This document shows positions 24,722-34,756 of a stretch of DNA of 64,000 bases, piece after piece; position 1 is the first letter of the stretch, and every line of letters starts with the position of its first letter. The notes beneath the pieces were generated by a model. The model was not told the DNA's origin. It searched no databases and worked only from the letters and a program-made list of their open reading frames with translations. The DNA comes from Variimorphobacter saccharofermentans (GTDB taxonomy: Bacteria; Bacillota; Clostridia; Lachnospirales; Lachnospiraceae): contig NZ_JACEGA010000001.1 of assembly GCF_014174405.1 (NCBI RefSeq), positions 1,889,001 to 1,953,000 on the forward strand, read 5' to 3'. The position numbers and the translations under genes were made by a program.

Positions 24722-27700
24722 ATGGCAAAAATGAAGATATTTGAGTTAAAAAATGAAATAAATGAAATAATACCTAATAAAATTGAGAGTAAGGACATCC
24801 TGGACTATTTGGAGAGAAGTTTTGGGGTGAAGAAAACTCACAGTAGTAACCTGGAGGACAATGAGGTTCAGGTTGTTAAAAACCACTTTGTCCAGGCTAG
24901 TAAAGCTGCTCAGGCTGCTGCCCAAGCAAAGGTTCAAAAACCTGCAGCTCAGACTGCATCAAAATCACCAGAAAAGCAGGAAGTACATCAGAAAACGGTA
25001 TCAACAGGTTCTAAAACTGTTGCTGGGCAGACAGAAAATACTGGAGCAAACGCACATAAACCCGCTGATAGTGTGGCAGGAGCAAATCAAAATATACATG
25101 CTGGACAAAAATCTACAACTGGGCAAAGTACAGTAAGACAGCCTATGCAAAGCAGTAATCAAAGACCTTCCGTAGAACAAGGTCATCAAGGTACACCAGC
25201 GCAGAGACCGGCAGGAGGACAGGGCACAATGAGACAAGGACAGCAAGGTATGGTTGGAAGCAGTAGACAAGGAGTAGAGCAAGGTCAGACGAATACTGCA
25301 GCTGGACAGAGACCGACAGGGCAGGGCTATCAGGGACAAAGACCTGCCAGTGGATATCAAGGAAACAGACCAAACAGTGGATATCAGGGACAAAGACCGC
25401 AGGGAGAAGGCTATCAGGGACAAAGACCAGGCGGTGGATACCAGGGAAACAGACCAAACAGTGGATATCAGGGACAGAGACCAAGTGGTGGATACCAGGG
25501 GAATAGACCACAGGGAGAAGGCTACCAGGGACAAAGACCAAGTGGTGGATACCAGGGGAATAGACCGCAGGGAGAAGGCTACCAGGGACAGAGACCAAGT
25601 GGTGGATACCAGGGGAATAGACCGCAGGGAGAAGGCTACCAGGGACAAAGATCAACTGGTGGTTATCAAGGAAATAGACCTCAATCTTCAGGTCAAGGCT
25701 ATCAAGGAAATCGTCCATCTGGGCAGGGTGGCTCTTATGGAGCAAACCGTACTCAGAGCGGAGCACGCCCTTCAGCACAGGGAAGTCAACAGGGAAGAGG
25801 AGGTTTTGGTGGAAATAACTACTCAAGACCTGCTAATAGTCAAAAACCTTCCGGTGGATATGGATCCCGTGGTTTTGAGGATATGAATAAGGATGACGAT
25901 GATAAACCAAGCTATGGCAACAGATCGGGCCAGGCTGGAAGAAAAGGCAGTTCTGGTCGTGGTGAGCGTAAGAACTTTGATCAACAGATTTTAGATCAAA
26001 AGGTTGCTGAGAAGAATGATAACAGCAATAAGAGAAACAGAGATCGCATCAACAAGGAAAAGAATTATAAGGATAAGAACCTGCTTGATCGGGATGAACT
26101 GGATGATGTAGAAATCAAAAAGCTTGCTCCGAAAAAGGGACAGTTTATTCAGCCTAAGCCGGTAGTGGTTGTAGAGGATGACATCAAAGTTATCACAATT
26201 CCGGAGGTTCTTACAATTAAAGAACTGGCTGATAAGATGAAAAAGCCGTCTGCAGCATTAATTAAGAAGCTGTTCCTGGAAGGCAAAATTGTAACCTTAA
26301 ATCAGGAAATAACTTTTGAAGAAGCAGAAGAGATTGCACTGGAATATGATATTATAGCCGAAAAAGAAGTTAAGATAAATGAAGTAGAAGAGCTTTTGAA
26401 GGAAGAGGAAGAAGATCCTAATACTATGGAAAAGCGTCCTGCGGTAGTATGTGTTATGGGTCATGTTGACCATGGTAAAACTTCATTACTTGATGCAATC
26501 AGGGAGACGAATGTTACCTCCAGAGAAGCAGGTGGAATTACACAGCACATCGGTGCCTATGTGGTAGATGTTAACGGTGAGAAAATCACATTCCTGGATA
26601 CTCCTGGACATGAGGCATTTACCTCAATGCGTCTACGTGGAGCAAAATCAACGGATATTGCAATCCTTGTTGTAGCAGCAGATGATGGTGTAATGCCGCA
26701 GACAGTTGAGGCAATCAGTCATGCGAAAGCAGCTGGAGTACAGATTATTGTAGCAATCAACAAAATCGATAAACCAAGTGCTAATATAGAACGTGTAAAG
26801 CAGGAATTAACGGAATATGAATTAATTGCTGAGGATTGGGGCGGTGATACCATATTTGTTCCGGTATCTGCTCATACCAAGGAAGGTATTGATCAATTGC
26901 TGGAAATGATCCTGTTAACCGCAGAAATGCTGGAACTGAAGGCTAATCCCAACCGAAATGCAAGAGGTATTGTTATTGAAGCAGAGCTCGATAAGGGAAG
27001 AGGTCCGGTTGCAACGATATTAGTTCAAAAAGGAACACTTCATGTGGGAGATAATGTTGCGGTAGGTTCTTCCTTTGGTAAGGTTCGTGCAATGATGGAC
27101 CATACTGGTAGAAGAGTGAAGGAAGCTACGCCTTCTACACCAGTAGAAATACTAGGCTTAAATGAAGTACCGGATGCCGGTGAGATATTCCTTTCTACTG
27201 ATAGTGAGAAAGAAGCAAGAACAATTGCTGAAGCATATTTGACACAAAGCAAAGAGAAATTAATTGCTGACACCAAAGCAAAATTGTCGTTGGATGGTTT
27301 ATTCTCTCAGATTCAGGCAGGTAATATTAAGGACCTGAACTTAATTATTAAGGCTGATGTACAGGGATCTGTGGAAGCAATGAAGCAAAGTCTATTAAAG
27401 CTCAGCAACGATGAGGTAGCTGTTCGGGTAATCCATGGTGGTGTTGGTGCTATTAATGAATCCGACGTAATACTTGCAAGTACCTCCAATGCCATTGTTA
27501 TAGGCTTTAATGTAAAACCGGATAACGCAGCGAAGGAAAGAGCAGACCGTGAGAATGTGGATATTAAGCTATATCGAGTTATTTATAATGCGATAAGTGA
27601 TGTTGAAGCAGCGATGAAAGGTATGTTGGATCCTGTATTCGAGGAACAAGTCATTGGCCACGCAGAGGTACGTATGACCTTCAAGGCTTCCGGTGTTGGT

Positions 27701-27934
27701 ACAATTGCAGGCTCCTATGTTCTGGATGGTAAAATAGTAAGAGGCTGCAAGGCACGTATCTACAGAGAGAACGATATGATCTATGAAGGTAATTTAGCAT
27801 CCTTAAAGAGATTCCAGGATGATGTTAAGGAAGTTGCTACCGGATACGAATGTGGACTTGTATTTGAGAAATTTAACGATGTTAAGGAAGGCGACAGAGT
27901 AGAGCTCTATATTATGGCAGAGGTTCCTAGATAG
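24722..27934 (+). CDS. infB: translation initiation factor IF-2, with a long repetitive N-terminal region
   Basis: A 1070-residue GTPase that places initiator tRNA on the 30S subunit; the Bacillus protein is about 716 residues. After an N-terminal IF2N-like domain (1-45) comes a low-complexity region to about residue 440. Residues 201-333 consist of [14 protein letters not shown] repeats, including three near-exact copies of a 19-residue unit. A second IF2N domain (about 490-555) precedes the G domain: GHVDHGKT near 580-587, then DTPGHEAF and NKIDKP, and the IF2 C-terminal domains. GGAGGTAGTAAGTAG precedes the ATG. Confidence 0.97.
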   Translation: MAKMKIFELKNEINEIIPNKIESKDILDYLERSFGVKKTHSSNLEDNEVQVVKNHFVQASKAAQAAAQAKVQKPAAQTASKSPEKQEVHQKTVSTGSKTVAGQTENTGANAHKPADSVAGANQNIHAGQKSTTGQSTVRQPMQSSNQRPSVEQGHQGTPAQRPAGGQGTMRQGQQGMVGSSRQGVEQGQTNTAAGQRPTGQGYQGQRPASGYQGNRPNSGYQGQRPQGEGYQGQRPGGGYQGNRPNSGYQGQRPSGGYQGNRPQGEGYQGQRPSGGYQGNRPQGEGYQGQRPSGGYQGNRPQGEGYQGQRSTGGYQGNRPQSSGQGYQGNRPSGQGGSYGANRTQSGARPSAQGSQQGRGGFGGNNYSRPANSQKPSGGYGSRGFEDMNKDDDDKPSYGNRSGQAGRKGSSGRGERKNFDQQILDQKVAEKNDNSNKRNRDRINKEKNYKDKNLLDRDELDDVEIKKLAPKKGQFIQPKPVVVVEDDIKVITIPEVLTIKELADKMKKPSAALIKKLFLEGKIVTLNQEITFEEAEEIALEYDIIAEKEVKINEVEELLKEEEEDPNTMEKRPAVVCVMGHVDHGKTSLLDAIRETNVTSREAGGITQHIGAYVVDVNGEKITFLDTPGHEAFTSMRLRGAKSTDIAILVVAADDGVMPQTVEAISHAKAAGVQIIVAINKIDKPSANIERVKQELTEYELIAEDWGGDTIFVPVSAHTKEGIDQLLEMILLTAEMLELKANPNRNARGIVIEAELDKGRGPVATILVQKGTLHVGDNVAVGSSFGKVRAMMDHTGRRVKEATPSTPVEILGLNEVPDAGEIFLSTDSEKEARTIAEAYLTQSKEKLIADTKAKLSLDGLFSQIQAGNIKDLNLIIKADVQGSVEAMKQSLLKLSNDEVAVRVIHGGVGAINESDVILASTSNAIVIGFNVKPDNAAKERADRENVDIKLYRVIYNAISDVEAAMKGMLDPVFEEQVIGHAEVRMTFKASGVGTIAGSYVLDGKIVRGCKARIYRENDMIYEGNLASLKRFQDDVKEVATGYECGLVFEKFNDVKEGDRVELYIMAEVPR
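25322..25720 (+). repeat. tandem coding repeats in infB
   Basis: The DNA for [19 protein letters not shown] is a 57-bp unit present three times almost identically (about 25490-25660), surrounded by diverged half units of about 27-30 bp. The repeat stays in frame and changes only the length of the disordered linker. Confidence 0.85.
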
Positions 27935-28070
27935 AGCGAAGCATCCTGAGAAGGCAATACAGGGAATTATCTAACCTGATATAATACTTGCGTGGTAAGG
28001 AATACGATGCGAATTCAATAGTCTGTTATTACCCGGGCATCATGCAGGACAGAAAGGTATAGGTGAATTT

Positions 28071-28499
28071 ATGAGGAAAAACAGTATTAAGAATACCAGA
28101 ATAAATGGCGAAGTTCAAAAAGAATTAAGTACGTTGATTAGTAGGGAGATTAAGGACCCAAGAATCAGTCCTATGACATCAGTAGTGGATGTTGAAGTAT
28201 CTCCTGACCTAAAGACAGCCAAGGTATATATCAGTGTATTGGGTGATTCAGAAGCAAAGGAATCCACCCTGAAAGGGTTAAAAAGCGCCGCTTCCTTTAT
28301 AAGAGGACAGTTAGCGAAATCGTTAAATTTACGAAACACCCCTGAACTCACCTTTATCATTGATAATTCCATTGAATATGGTGTAAACATGTCAAAATTA
28401 ATCGATGAAATCAGCAAGAAATCATCGGATACATCAGAGAACTTAGTGGATGAGAAAGAGGATGAAGAGGAACTCTCTGACTTTGATGATAATGAGTAA
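28071..28499 (+). CDS. rbfA: ribosome-binding factor A
   Basis: A 142-residue 30S maturation factor with one KH-like domain: NTRINGEVQKELSTLISREI, KDPRISPMTSVVDVEVSPDL, KTAKVYISVLG. The tail is very acidic (EKEDEEELSDFDDNE), an extension beyond the usual 115-120 residues. It lies 136 bases after infB, and nrnA follows 51 bases downstream. Confidence 0.95.
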   Translation: MRKNSIKNTRINGEVQKELSTLISREIKDPRISPMTSVVDVEVSPDLKTAKVYISVLGDSEAKESTLKGLKSAASFIRGQLAKSLNLRNTPELTFIIDNSIEYGVNMSKLIDEISKKSSDTSENLVDEKEDEEELSDFDDNE

Positions 28500-28550
28500 G
28501 TAATCAAAAATGACAGTAAGATAAGCACACAAGAAAAGGAAGAATAGCCT

Positions 28551-29537
28551 ATGAATAATATTAATGCAGAAGTAATCGGTGCTAAAAAGATTGCAATTGC
28601 AGGTCATATAAGACCGGATGGTGATTGCATTGGCTCTTGTACCGCTTTATATCTATATCTGAAGCAATACCAGGAGGAGCTTGGTATTGATCAAGTGGAT
28701 GTATATTTAGAGCGCTTTGGTAATGAATTTCGTATTTTAGCCGGAGTCGATAACATCCTTCATTCCTATGACAATGAGGAATGCTATGATGTATTCATTT
28801 CTCTTGATTGTGGCAGCTTGGATCGATTGGGTAATGCATTGAAATATTATAATCAAGCTAAGAAAACAATAAATATAGACCACCACATCAGCAACCAATC
28901 CTTTGCTATGGTGAACCATGTGGTGGCAGATGCTTCCTCGACCTGTGAAGTACTATACTCCCTGATGGAGGAAGATCACATTACAAAAGAAATTGCAGAA
29001 GCTCTGTATGTCGGAATAATTCACGATACTGGCGTTTTCAAGCACTCCAACACATCAGAGAAAACCATGCAGATTGCCGGCAAGTTAATCAGTAAAGGGA
29101 TCGCTTTTTCGAAATTGATAGACGAGTCCTTTTATTCTAAAACCTATGTGCAGAATCAGATTTTAGGACGTTGTTTGATGGAAAGTCTTCTGATTATGAA
29201 CGGTAAGGTAGTGGTATCCTCAATCAGCCGGAAAATGCTTGACTTTTATGAGGCCACCCATAGTGACTTAGATGGAATTATTGATCAGCTTCGGATTATC
29301 AAAGGTGTCGAGGTAGCCATTTTTATTTCTGAAACGGATGTTCAGGATTATAAAGTGAGCATGAGATCAAATGGGGAGGTTAATGTTAGCAAAATAGCTG
29401 TGTATTTTGGTGGCGGAGGTCATATCAAAGCAGCAGGATGCAGCATGAAAGGTTCTCTTCATGATGTAATTAATAACCTGACCCCTCATATCGAGGCCCA
29501 GTTAAAGCAAATTAAGGAAAAGAAATCTCAGGCTTAA
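28551..29537 (+). CDS. nrnA: DHH-family bifunctional oligoribonuclease/PAP phosphatase
   Basis: A 328-residue manganese enzyme that degrades nano-RNA and 3'-phosphoadenosine 5'-phosphate. It shows GHIRPDGDCIGSC (DHH motif I), VFISLDCGSLDRLG, the namesake NIDHHISN, ADASSTCEVLY and the DHHA1 C-terminal signature FGGGGHIKAAG. Length fits NrnA. It lies between rbfA and truB as in many Firmicutes. Confidence 0.94.
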   Translation: MNNINAEVIGAKKIAIAGHIRPDGDCIGSCTALYLYLKQYQEELGIDQVDVYLERFGNEFRILAGVDNILHSYDNEECYDVFISLDCGSLDRLGNALKYYNQAKKTINIDHHISNQSFAMVNHVVADASSTCEVLYSLMEEDHITKEIAEALYVGIIHDTGVFKHSNTSEKTMQIAGKLISKGIAFSKLIDESFYSKTYVQNQILGRCLMESLLIMNGKVVVSSISRKMLDFYEATHSDLDGIIDQLRIIKGVEVAIFISETDVQDYKVSMRSNGEVNVSKIAVYFGGGGHIKAAGCSMKGSLHDVINNLTPHIEAQLKQIKEKKSQA

Positions 29538-29612
29538 GCCTTGATTTAGTTGATAATAGCAAAGGTTATAGCATAAGCGCGAATAATTAAACTGAGTAAG
29601 GAGCGCATTCAA

Positions 29613-30515
29613 TTGATAAATGGAATTATTAATGTATATAAAGAACAAGGATATACCTCTCATGATGTTGTAGCAAAAATGAGAGGTATATTAAAAATGA
29701 AAAAAATCGGTCATACGGGCACATTGGATCCAGAAGCACAGGGGGTATTACCTGTATGTATCGGGAAAGCAACAAAGCTTGTGGATTTGATTACGGATAA
29801 GGATAAAACCTATATGGCTGTTCTTAAGCTTGGTATTACAACCGATACTCAGGACATGACGGGACAGATATTAGCAACCTCGGAAGTAACAGTTGGCCTG
29901 GAACAGATTCAGGAAGTTATGAAGCATTATATTGGTGAATATCTGCAATTACCTCCTATGTATTCCGCAATTAAGGTGGGTGGTAAAAAGCTGTATGAAT
30001 TGGCTAGACAGGGGAAGGAAATTGAGAGGGAACGACGTAAGGTGATTATCAAGGACATTAAAATTCTTGATTATTCGGAACAGGACCACGAAGTTACGGT
30101 ATCTGTGGACTGTGGCAAAGGAACCTATATCAGAACCTTACTTCATGATATCGGAGCCGAATTGGGATGTGGCGGAGCTATGAAAAGCCTGCTTCGGACT
30201 GCAGTTGGCAATTTCCATATGGAACAGGCACTAACCCTTGCCCAGATAGAAGAGAAAGTAAAAGAAAATGTACTGGATGAGTATATAGTACCGATTGATC
30301 GTATGTTCGACACCTTTAATAAAGTAAAAGTAGACAAACTGTATCATAAGCTGATATATAATGGAAATCCATTTTCAAAAGCGCATTTAACAGAAAGGCC
30401 TGATGTCTATTCATCAGATATGGTAAGGGTATATGATGCGGATGATATTTTTATTGGAATATACCGGTACGATACGGCCGAGAAGCAATATAAGCCGGTT
30501 AAGCTTTTTCTCTAA
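29613..30515 (+). CDS. truB: tRNA pseudouridine(55) synthase
   Basis: A 300-residue enzyme that makes pseudouridine 55 in the T-loop of tRNA. It starts at a TTG (MINGIINVYKEQGYTSHDVV) after AAGGAG. It has KKIGHTGTLDPEAQGVLPVC with the catalytic aspartate in TLDP, then PPMYSAIKVGGKKLYELARQ and GTYIRTLLHDIG. The C-terminal domain resembles the PUA-like extension. Confidence 0.95.
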   Translation: MINGIINVYKEQGYTSHDVVAKMRGILKMKKIGHTGTLDPEAQGVLPVCIGKATKLVDLITDKDKTYMAVLKLGITTDTQDMTGQILATSEVTVGLEQIQEVMKHYIGEYLQLPPMYSAIKVGGKKLYELARQGKEIERERRKVIIKDIKILDYSEQDHEVTVSVDCGKGTYIRTLLHDIGAELGCGGAMKSLLRTAVGNFHMEQALTLAQIEEKVKENVLDEYIVPIDRMFDTFNKVKVDKLYHKLIYNGNPFSKAHLTERPDVYSSDMVRVYDADDIFIGIYRYDTAEKQYKPVKLFL

Positions 30516-30555
30516 AGAGTAAGTTGAATGTTGTACAGGTAGATTTGGAGGAAGC

Positions 30556-31482
30556 ATGGAATATATTGAAGGAAAGACTGAGTTTGAATATAAAAATTGC
30601 GTAGTTACCCTTGGAAAGTTCGATGGGCTTCATAAGGGACATCAAAAGCTGATTAATCAAGTCATATCCTACAAACAACAGGGATACACAGCGGTTATGT
30701 TTAGCTTTATGCTTCATCCCGGTAACTTGTTTTCTGAGAAAGAATTTGAAGTCCTTTATACAGAAGAAGAAAAGCTGGCTAAACTAAAGAGATGTGGTAT
30801 TGATGTATTGATTTCTTATCCGTTTACCAATGAGACCAGAATGATGGAGCCAGAGGACTTTATTAAAGAAATACTGGTTAAGAAGCTAGATACGAAGATT
30901 ATTGTGGTTGGGAAGGACTTTCGTTTTGGTTACCAACGGAAAGGAAATGTCGAACTACTTCAGAAGTATGAAGAACTCTATGGATATCGCGTTATTGCTT
31001 GTGACAAAAGCACCTGGAGAAATGAAATTATCAGTAGTTCCGCTATTCGAAAGGCACTTAAGGAAGGCGATTTGGATTCCGTCAATGCAATGCTGGGACA
31101 GCCGTTTACGATTAGGGGTGAAGTGGTTCACGGAAGGAGATTGGGCCGAACCATGGGAGTACCCACGACAAACTTAATTCCTCCGTCTTCTAAGCTGCTT
31201 CCACCTAATGGAGTCTACGCATCAAGAGTTAGAATTGGTGAAGAATATCAAAATGGAGTAACCAATATAGGGTATAAACCAACGGTTGGAGAAGAGAAAT
31301 TTATCGGGGTAGAGACCTTTATCTTTGACTATGATAATGATTTATATGGAGAAATCATTGAGGTTGAACTTCATAATTACATTCGACCGGAATTGAAATT
31401 TGGTACTCTTGAAGAACTGACTCAAAAAATGCAGGAAGATATTTTTACCGTGAAGCATTACTTTAAGAGCATAGAAAATTAA
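30556..31482 (+). CDS. ribF: bifunctional riboflavin kinase/FAD synthetase
   Basis: A 308-residue enzyme that converts riboflavin to FMN and FAD. The N-terminal nucleotidyltransferase domain has VTLGKFDGLHKGHQKLINQV, VVGKDFRFGYQRKGNVELL and ISSSAIRKAL. The C-terminal kinase domain has GRRLGRTMGVPTTNL, PPNGVYASRV, NIGYKPTVG and VETFIFDYDNDLYG. A GGAGGAAGC site precedes the ATG. It is the last gene before a terminator. Confidence 0.96.
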   Translation: MEYIEGKTEFEYKNCVVTLGKFDGLHKGHQKLINQVISYKQQGYTAVMFSFMLHPGNLFSEKEFEVLYTEEEKLAKLKRCGIDVLISYPFTNETRMMEPEDFIKEILVKKLDTKIIVVGKDFRFGYQRKGNVELLQKYEELYGYRVIACDKSTWRNEIISSSAIRKALKEGDLDSVNAMLGQPFTIRGEVVHGRRLGRTMGVPTTNLIPPSSKLLPPNGVYASRVRIGEEYQNGVTNIGYKPTVGEEKFIGVETFIFDYDNDLYGEIIEVELHNYIRPELKFGTLEELTQKMQEDIFTVKHYFKSIEN

Positions 31483-31514
31483 TAAACGGTATCCTTCATA
31501 TCTTAAAATATGAT

Positions 31515-31554
31515 TAAAAAAGCTGGTAGCTGTATACAGTACCGGTTTTTTTAT
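31515..31554 (+). terminator. terminator after ribF
   Basis: CTGGTA pairs with TACCGG around GCTGTATACAG, with an A run before the stem and TTTTTTTATTG after it. Confidence 0.75.
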
Positions 31555-31602
31555 TGTATAATGGAATAAATTTATTGATGAAACAAAATCTGGAGGATAA
31601 AT

Positions 31603-32325
31603 ATGCTATCAGTAATTGACGTAACGAAAAAGTACGGTAAACTCATTGCCAATGATCATGTCAGCTTTGAGGTTCATCCAGGAGATATATCAATTCTGCT
31701 CGGCCCGAATGGTGCGGGGAAATCTACTATTATAAAATGTATCGCTGGATTATTAAAATTCAATGGAATGATACTGATTAATAAAAACGAGAATAAGTCG
31801 CTGCCGGCTAAAAGAGATTTGGGGTACATACCGGAGATGCCGGCTCTTTACGATATGTTAACAGTATGGGAACACATGGAGTTTATTGCAAGAGCTTATT
31901 CTCTCACGGACTGGAAGGATAGAGCTGAGATGCTGTTGGAACGACTTGAGCTGGACGATAAGAAGAAAAAGCTTGGAAGCGATTTATCAAAAGGAATGCA
32001 ACAGAAGGTCAGTATTTGCTGCGGACTTCTACCGCAACCGAAGGTAATCTTGCTGGATGAGCCTCTGGTAGGCCTGGATCCTCATGCCATTAAGGAATTA
32101 AAGAACATGATTGTTGAGTATAAAAATGAAGGTGCTGCTATTTTAATCAGTACTCATATGCTTGATAGCGTAGCTGATTTCTGGGATAGCACGAATATTA
32201 TGATGGATGGCCGTATTGCAGCTAAGAGAACTCGGAAAGAAATTGAAGGAAGCGGAGAAAATCTAGAGGATCTCTTCTTTAAAATCACTGAAAAAGAAAA
32301 AAGCACAGTGGGAGAGGAGAGATAG
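31603..32325 (+). CDS. ABC transporter ATP-binding protein (exporter type)
   Basis: A 240-residue ATPase: Walker A GPNGAGKSTIIKC, Q-loop region DLGYIPEMPALYD, signature DLSKGMQQKVSICCGL, Walker B VILLDEPLVGLDPHAI and switch ISTHML. This pattern belongs to the drug/lantibiotic/Na-type exporter family rather than importers. TGGAGGAT precedes the start and the permease gene begins two bases after its stop, so the pair forms one transporter. The substrate is unknown. Confidence 0.93.
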   Translation: MLSVIDVTKKYGKLIANDHVSFEVHPGDISILLGPNGAGKSTIIKCIAGLLKFNGMILINKNENKSLPAKRDLGYIPEMPALYDMLTVWEHMEFIARAYSLTDWKDRAEMLLERLELDDKKKKLGSDLSKGMQQKVSICCGLLPQPKVILLDEPLVGLDPHAIKELKNMIVEYKNEGAAILISTHMLDSVADFWDSTNIMMDGRIAAKRTRKEIEGSGENLEDLFFKITEKEKSTVGEER

Positions 32326-32326
32326 T

Positions 32327-33925
32327 ATGAATGCTCTGGCATATTTATTGCTAACCCAATTGAAAAACAGAATACTATCTCTTAGAAAAAAACCTGGATT
32401 GCTGATCCTGTACCTGATAACAGCTGCATTTTTAATCCTATGTTTTGTTGTATTGTTGATCAGTGATTATAAACCAAGCCATCTAGGCTATGCAGATGAG
32501 CGTATTATATTTTCCATTATCGCAGGCATTGGATTATTGTTTCTATGGTCCTTTGTCTCAAATGGCTTATCCAATGGTTCCAGTCTGTTTTCCATGTCCG
32601 ATGTGGGATTATTATTTGTAGCTCCCATATCAACGAAAAAAATACTGATGTATGGATTAATCAGCTCACTTGGTAAGGCTATGCTTGCTAATATCTTTGT
32701 AATTTTTCAGATGAGTAACCTTAGAAGTAACTTTGGATATGGCTTAAAGGAAGTATTCGCCTTATTTATCATATGTGCTGTAATGACACTGTTTTGCCAG
32801 CTGATGTCCATTGGAATATATATTATTTCCAATGGGAATCCGGCCAGAAAAAATATAATTAAAGGAATTATAATTGCATTATTCAGCAGCATTGCCATCA
32901 TGGTGCTTATCATACAACGACAGGAGGGCCTGAGTTTAATTAAAGCTGTGTTAAGTCTTCCTGATACAAAATGGTTTGGATACATACCGGTTGCAGGCTG
33001 GTCCATGATGTTCTTTATCGGTATTGCACAAGGATCCGTTGTCACCATGCTCATACCATTAATCTTATATTTCATATCAGGAAGTATCATTATACTACTT
33101 CTAACCTCTGGAACAGCAGATTATTATGAAGATGTTTTGCTATCAACTGAGATAACATATCAGACGCAGAAGACAATTAAGGAAGAGGGCAAAACCATTC
33201 AAAACCGGAAGAAGAAAATAAAGGTTTCAGAAAAAGCAATGGGGCTAAACAAGGGAATGGGAGCCATGACCATAGCCTATAAGCATCTTCTGGAACTTAA
33301 GAGAACCAGTAAGCTAATGTTTATAGACAGCTTTACGCTATTTGCCGCATTCGGTGTAGGAGCAGCAGCTTACTATATGGTTAAGGTCACTCATTTAGCA
33401 TCCTATATTATATTGGCAACAGCCATTTATCTTCAATTTTTTATGACGGTTATGGGTAAACTGAAATCAGAATTATTAAAACCATATATTTACTTGATTC
33501 CTGAGAAATCGGTAAAAAAATTATTCGCTGCTTCGTTTACTTCCATTGTAAAGCCATGCATTGATGGTATCATCATGTTTTCTGTTCTTGTGGTAATGGG
33601 AGGAACAGACCCTCTGACCGGCTTATTTTATGCGCTCGCTTATGCTTCATCCGGTGCGTTGTTTGTCGGATTTACCATACTCTATCAAAGAGTTTTAGGA
33701 GGTCAGCCTAATAATTATGTGAAAATGTTATTTGGTGTAGGCTTTTTCCTCATTATCATATCACCGGCAATTATATCCTCCATTGCAGTATCCTTCTTGC
33801 TGCCGGAAGCTTTGGACTTTTTATGTACACTTCCATATTCCATTTGTTGCATGGTGTTTACCGGTTTGATTTTCCTAACCTGTGGTGGCTTGCTCGATAA
33901 AGCAGAATATACCGGCAAGTCTTAA
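32327..33925 (+). CDS. ABC exporter permease (putative ABC exporter family)
   Basis: A 532-residue membrane protein with about 12 hydrophobic segments in two blocks joined by a charged stretch near residues 280-310 (KEEGKTIQNRKKKIKVSEKA). The early GLSNGSSLFSMSDVGLLFVA segment is characteristic of the putative ABC exporter family common in Clostridia. GGAGAGGAGAG precedes its ATG inside the end of the ATPase gene. It forms the transmembrane partner of that ATPase; cargo unknown. Confidence 0.85.
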   Translation: MNALAYLLLTQLKNRILSLRKKPGLLILYLITAAFLILCFVVLLISDYKPSHLGYADERIIFSIIAGIGLLFLWSFVSNGLSNGSSLFSMSDVGLLFVAPISTKKILMYGLISSLGKAMLANIFVIFQMSNLRSNFGYGLKEVFALFIICAVMTLFCQLMSIGIYIISNGNPARKNIIKGIIIALFSSIAIMVLIIQRQEGLSLIKAVLSLPDTKWFGYIPVAGWSMMFFIGIAQGSVVTMLIPLILYFISGSIIILLLTSGTADYYEDVLLSTEITYQTQKTIKEEGKTIQNRKKKIKVSEKAMGLNKGMGAMTIAYKHLLELKRTSKLMFIDSFTLFAAFGVGAAAYYMVKVTHLASYIILATAIYLQFFMTVMGKLKSELLKPYIYLIPEKSVKKLFAASFTSIVKPCIDGIIMFSVLVVMGGTDPLTGLFYALAYASSGALFVGFTILYQRVLGGQPNNYVKMLFGVGFFLIIISPAIISSIAVSFLLPEALDFLCTLPYSICCMVFTGLIFLTCGGLLDKAEYTGKS

Positions 33926-33945
33926 ATTGAAAAGAATTGAGAAGG

Positions 33946-34130
33946 ACTGATGCATATATACTAGTAGTGATTGTGACTTACCATAATGCACTGTCAGAAG
34001 AACATATTGCTGTGTTTTGTAAGAATTAGGTGAATATTCATATTCGCATGAGACTTACAAAAGCAGTAATGTGTTCTTCTGTCTGTGTGTGAGGTAAGTC
34101 ACAATCACTACCTAGTATATCTTGTATCAG
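33946..34130. repeat. palindromic intergenic repeat, family 1, copy 1
   Basis: Terminal arms CTGATGCATATATACTAG.. and ..CTAGTATATCTTGTATCAG enclose GTGATTGTGACTTACC and its reverse complement GGTAAGTCACAATCAC. Inner text CATAATGCACTGTCAGAAGAAC and TTCTTCTGTCTGTGTGTGAG is shared with the copies at 38693 and 42607. It fills most of the 364-bp gap between the ABC permease gene and rpsO. The rest of that gap is AT-rich leader. Confidence 0.8.
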
Positions 34131-34289
34131 CCCATTCAACTCGCTAATATAAATTAGAATTCAAAATTTTGTTTACAATAATAAAAGAATATGTTAATAT
34201 ACCTAGGTACAGATGAGCCATTACTCAGAATTTGGACACTCCGACCTTTTTCTTGGTATTAGGCGTTTAATTGAAAGGAGAATTTTATT

Positions 34290-34556
34290 ATGATTAGCAA
34301 AGAAAAAAAACAGGAAATCATCAAGAATTTCGGAAGAACACCTGAGGATACAGGATCTCCGGAAGTACAGATTGCACTATTAACTGAAAGAATTACAGAG
34401 TTAACAGAGCACTTAAAGAGCAATAAGAAGGATCATCACTCCAGAAGAGGACTTCTTAAGATGGTTGGTCAAAGAAGAGGCTTACTTGAATACCTAAAGA
34501 AGACGAATATCGAAGGATATCGTGAACTGATTGAACGTTTAGGTTTAAGAAAATAG
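34290..34556 (+). CDS. rpsO: 30S ribosomal protein S15
   Basis: An 88-residue protein of standard length: [60 protein letters not shown] and a tail [12 protein letters not shown]. It binds the central domain of 16S rRNA. GAAAGGAGAA precedes the ATG. In many bacteria rpsO is followed by pnp; here a MATE gene lies between. Confidence 0.98.
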   Translation: MISKEKKQEIIKNFGRTPEDTGSPEVQIALLTERITELTEHLKSNKKDHHSRRGLLKMVGQRRGLLEYLKKTNIEGYRELIERLGLRK

Positions 34557-34573
34557 TAAAATTCGATTTGATT

Positions 34574-34618
34574 ATGCTGTCCCTTATGCAGCTGTGCTGA
34601 AAAGGGGCAGCTTTTTCT
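34574..34618 (+). terminator. terminator after rpsO
   Basis: GCTGTCCCTT pairs with AAAAGGGGCAGC across a short loop and ends in CTTTTTCT. The stem is strong. Confidence 0.75.
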
Positions 34619-34756
34619 AACGTTATTTTCATGCATAACAAATAGGAGTAATTATAGGACCAGTTATTAAGGTAAACTAGTTATAAGGATGATATGGATA
34701 ATATGAGAAAAGAAAGGCTGTATATAACAATGTTATAAACAGAATGGGATATCGAC

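Noticed and set aside
25322..25720. CRISPR-like direct repeats
   Set aside because: The repeats are contiguous, in frame and code for a Gly/Gln/Arg linker in IF-2; there are no spacers.
25001..25826. Long minus- and plus-strand alternative frames across infB
   Set aside because: They arise because the 57-bp repeat and its half units are multiples of three and stay open in other frames; the proteins are simple echoes of the repeat.
28115..28528. 137-codon minus-strand frame opposite rbfA
   Set aside because: It is a shadow of rbfA, serine-rich from the acidic tail, with no motif.
33946..34130. Family 1 repeat as simply a terminator of the ABC exporter operon
   Set aside because: The element lacks a T tract, is about 185 bp long, and closely related copies occur at two unrelated loci, so a dispersed repeat explains it better.
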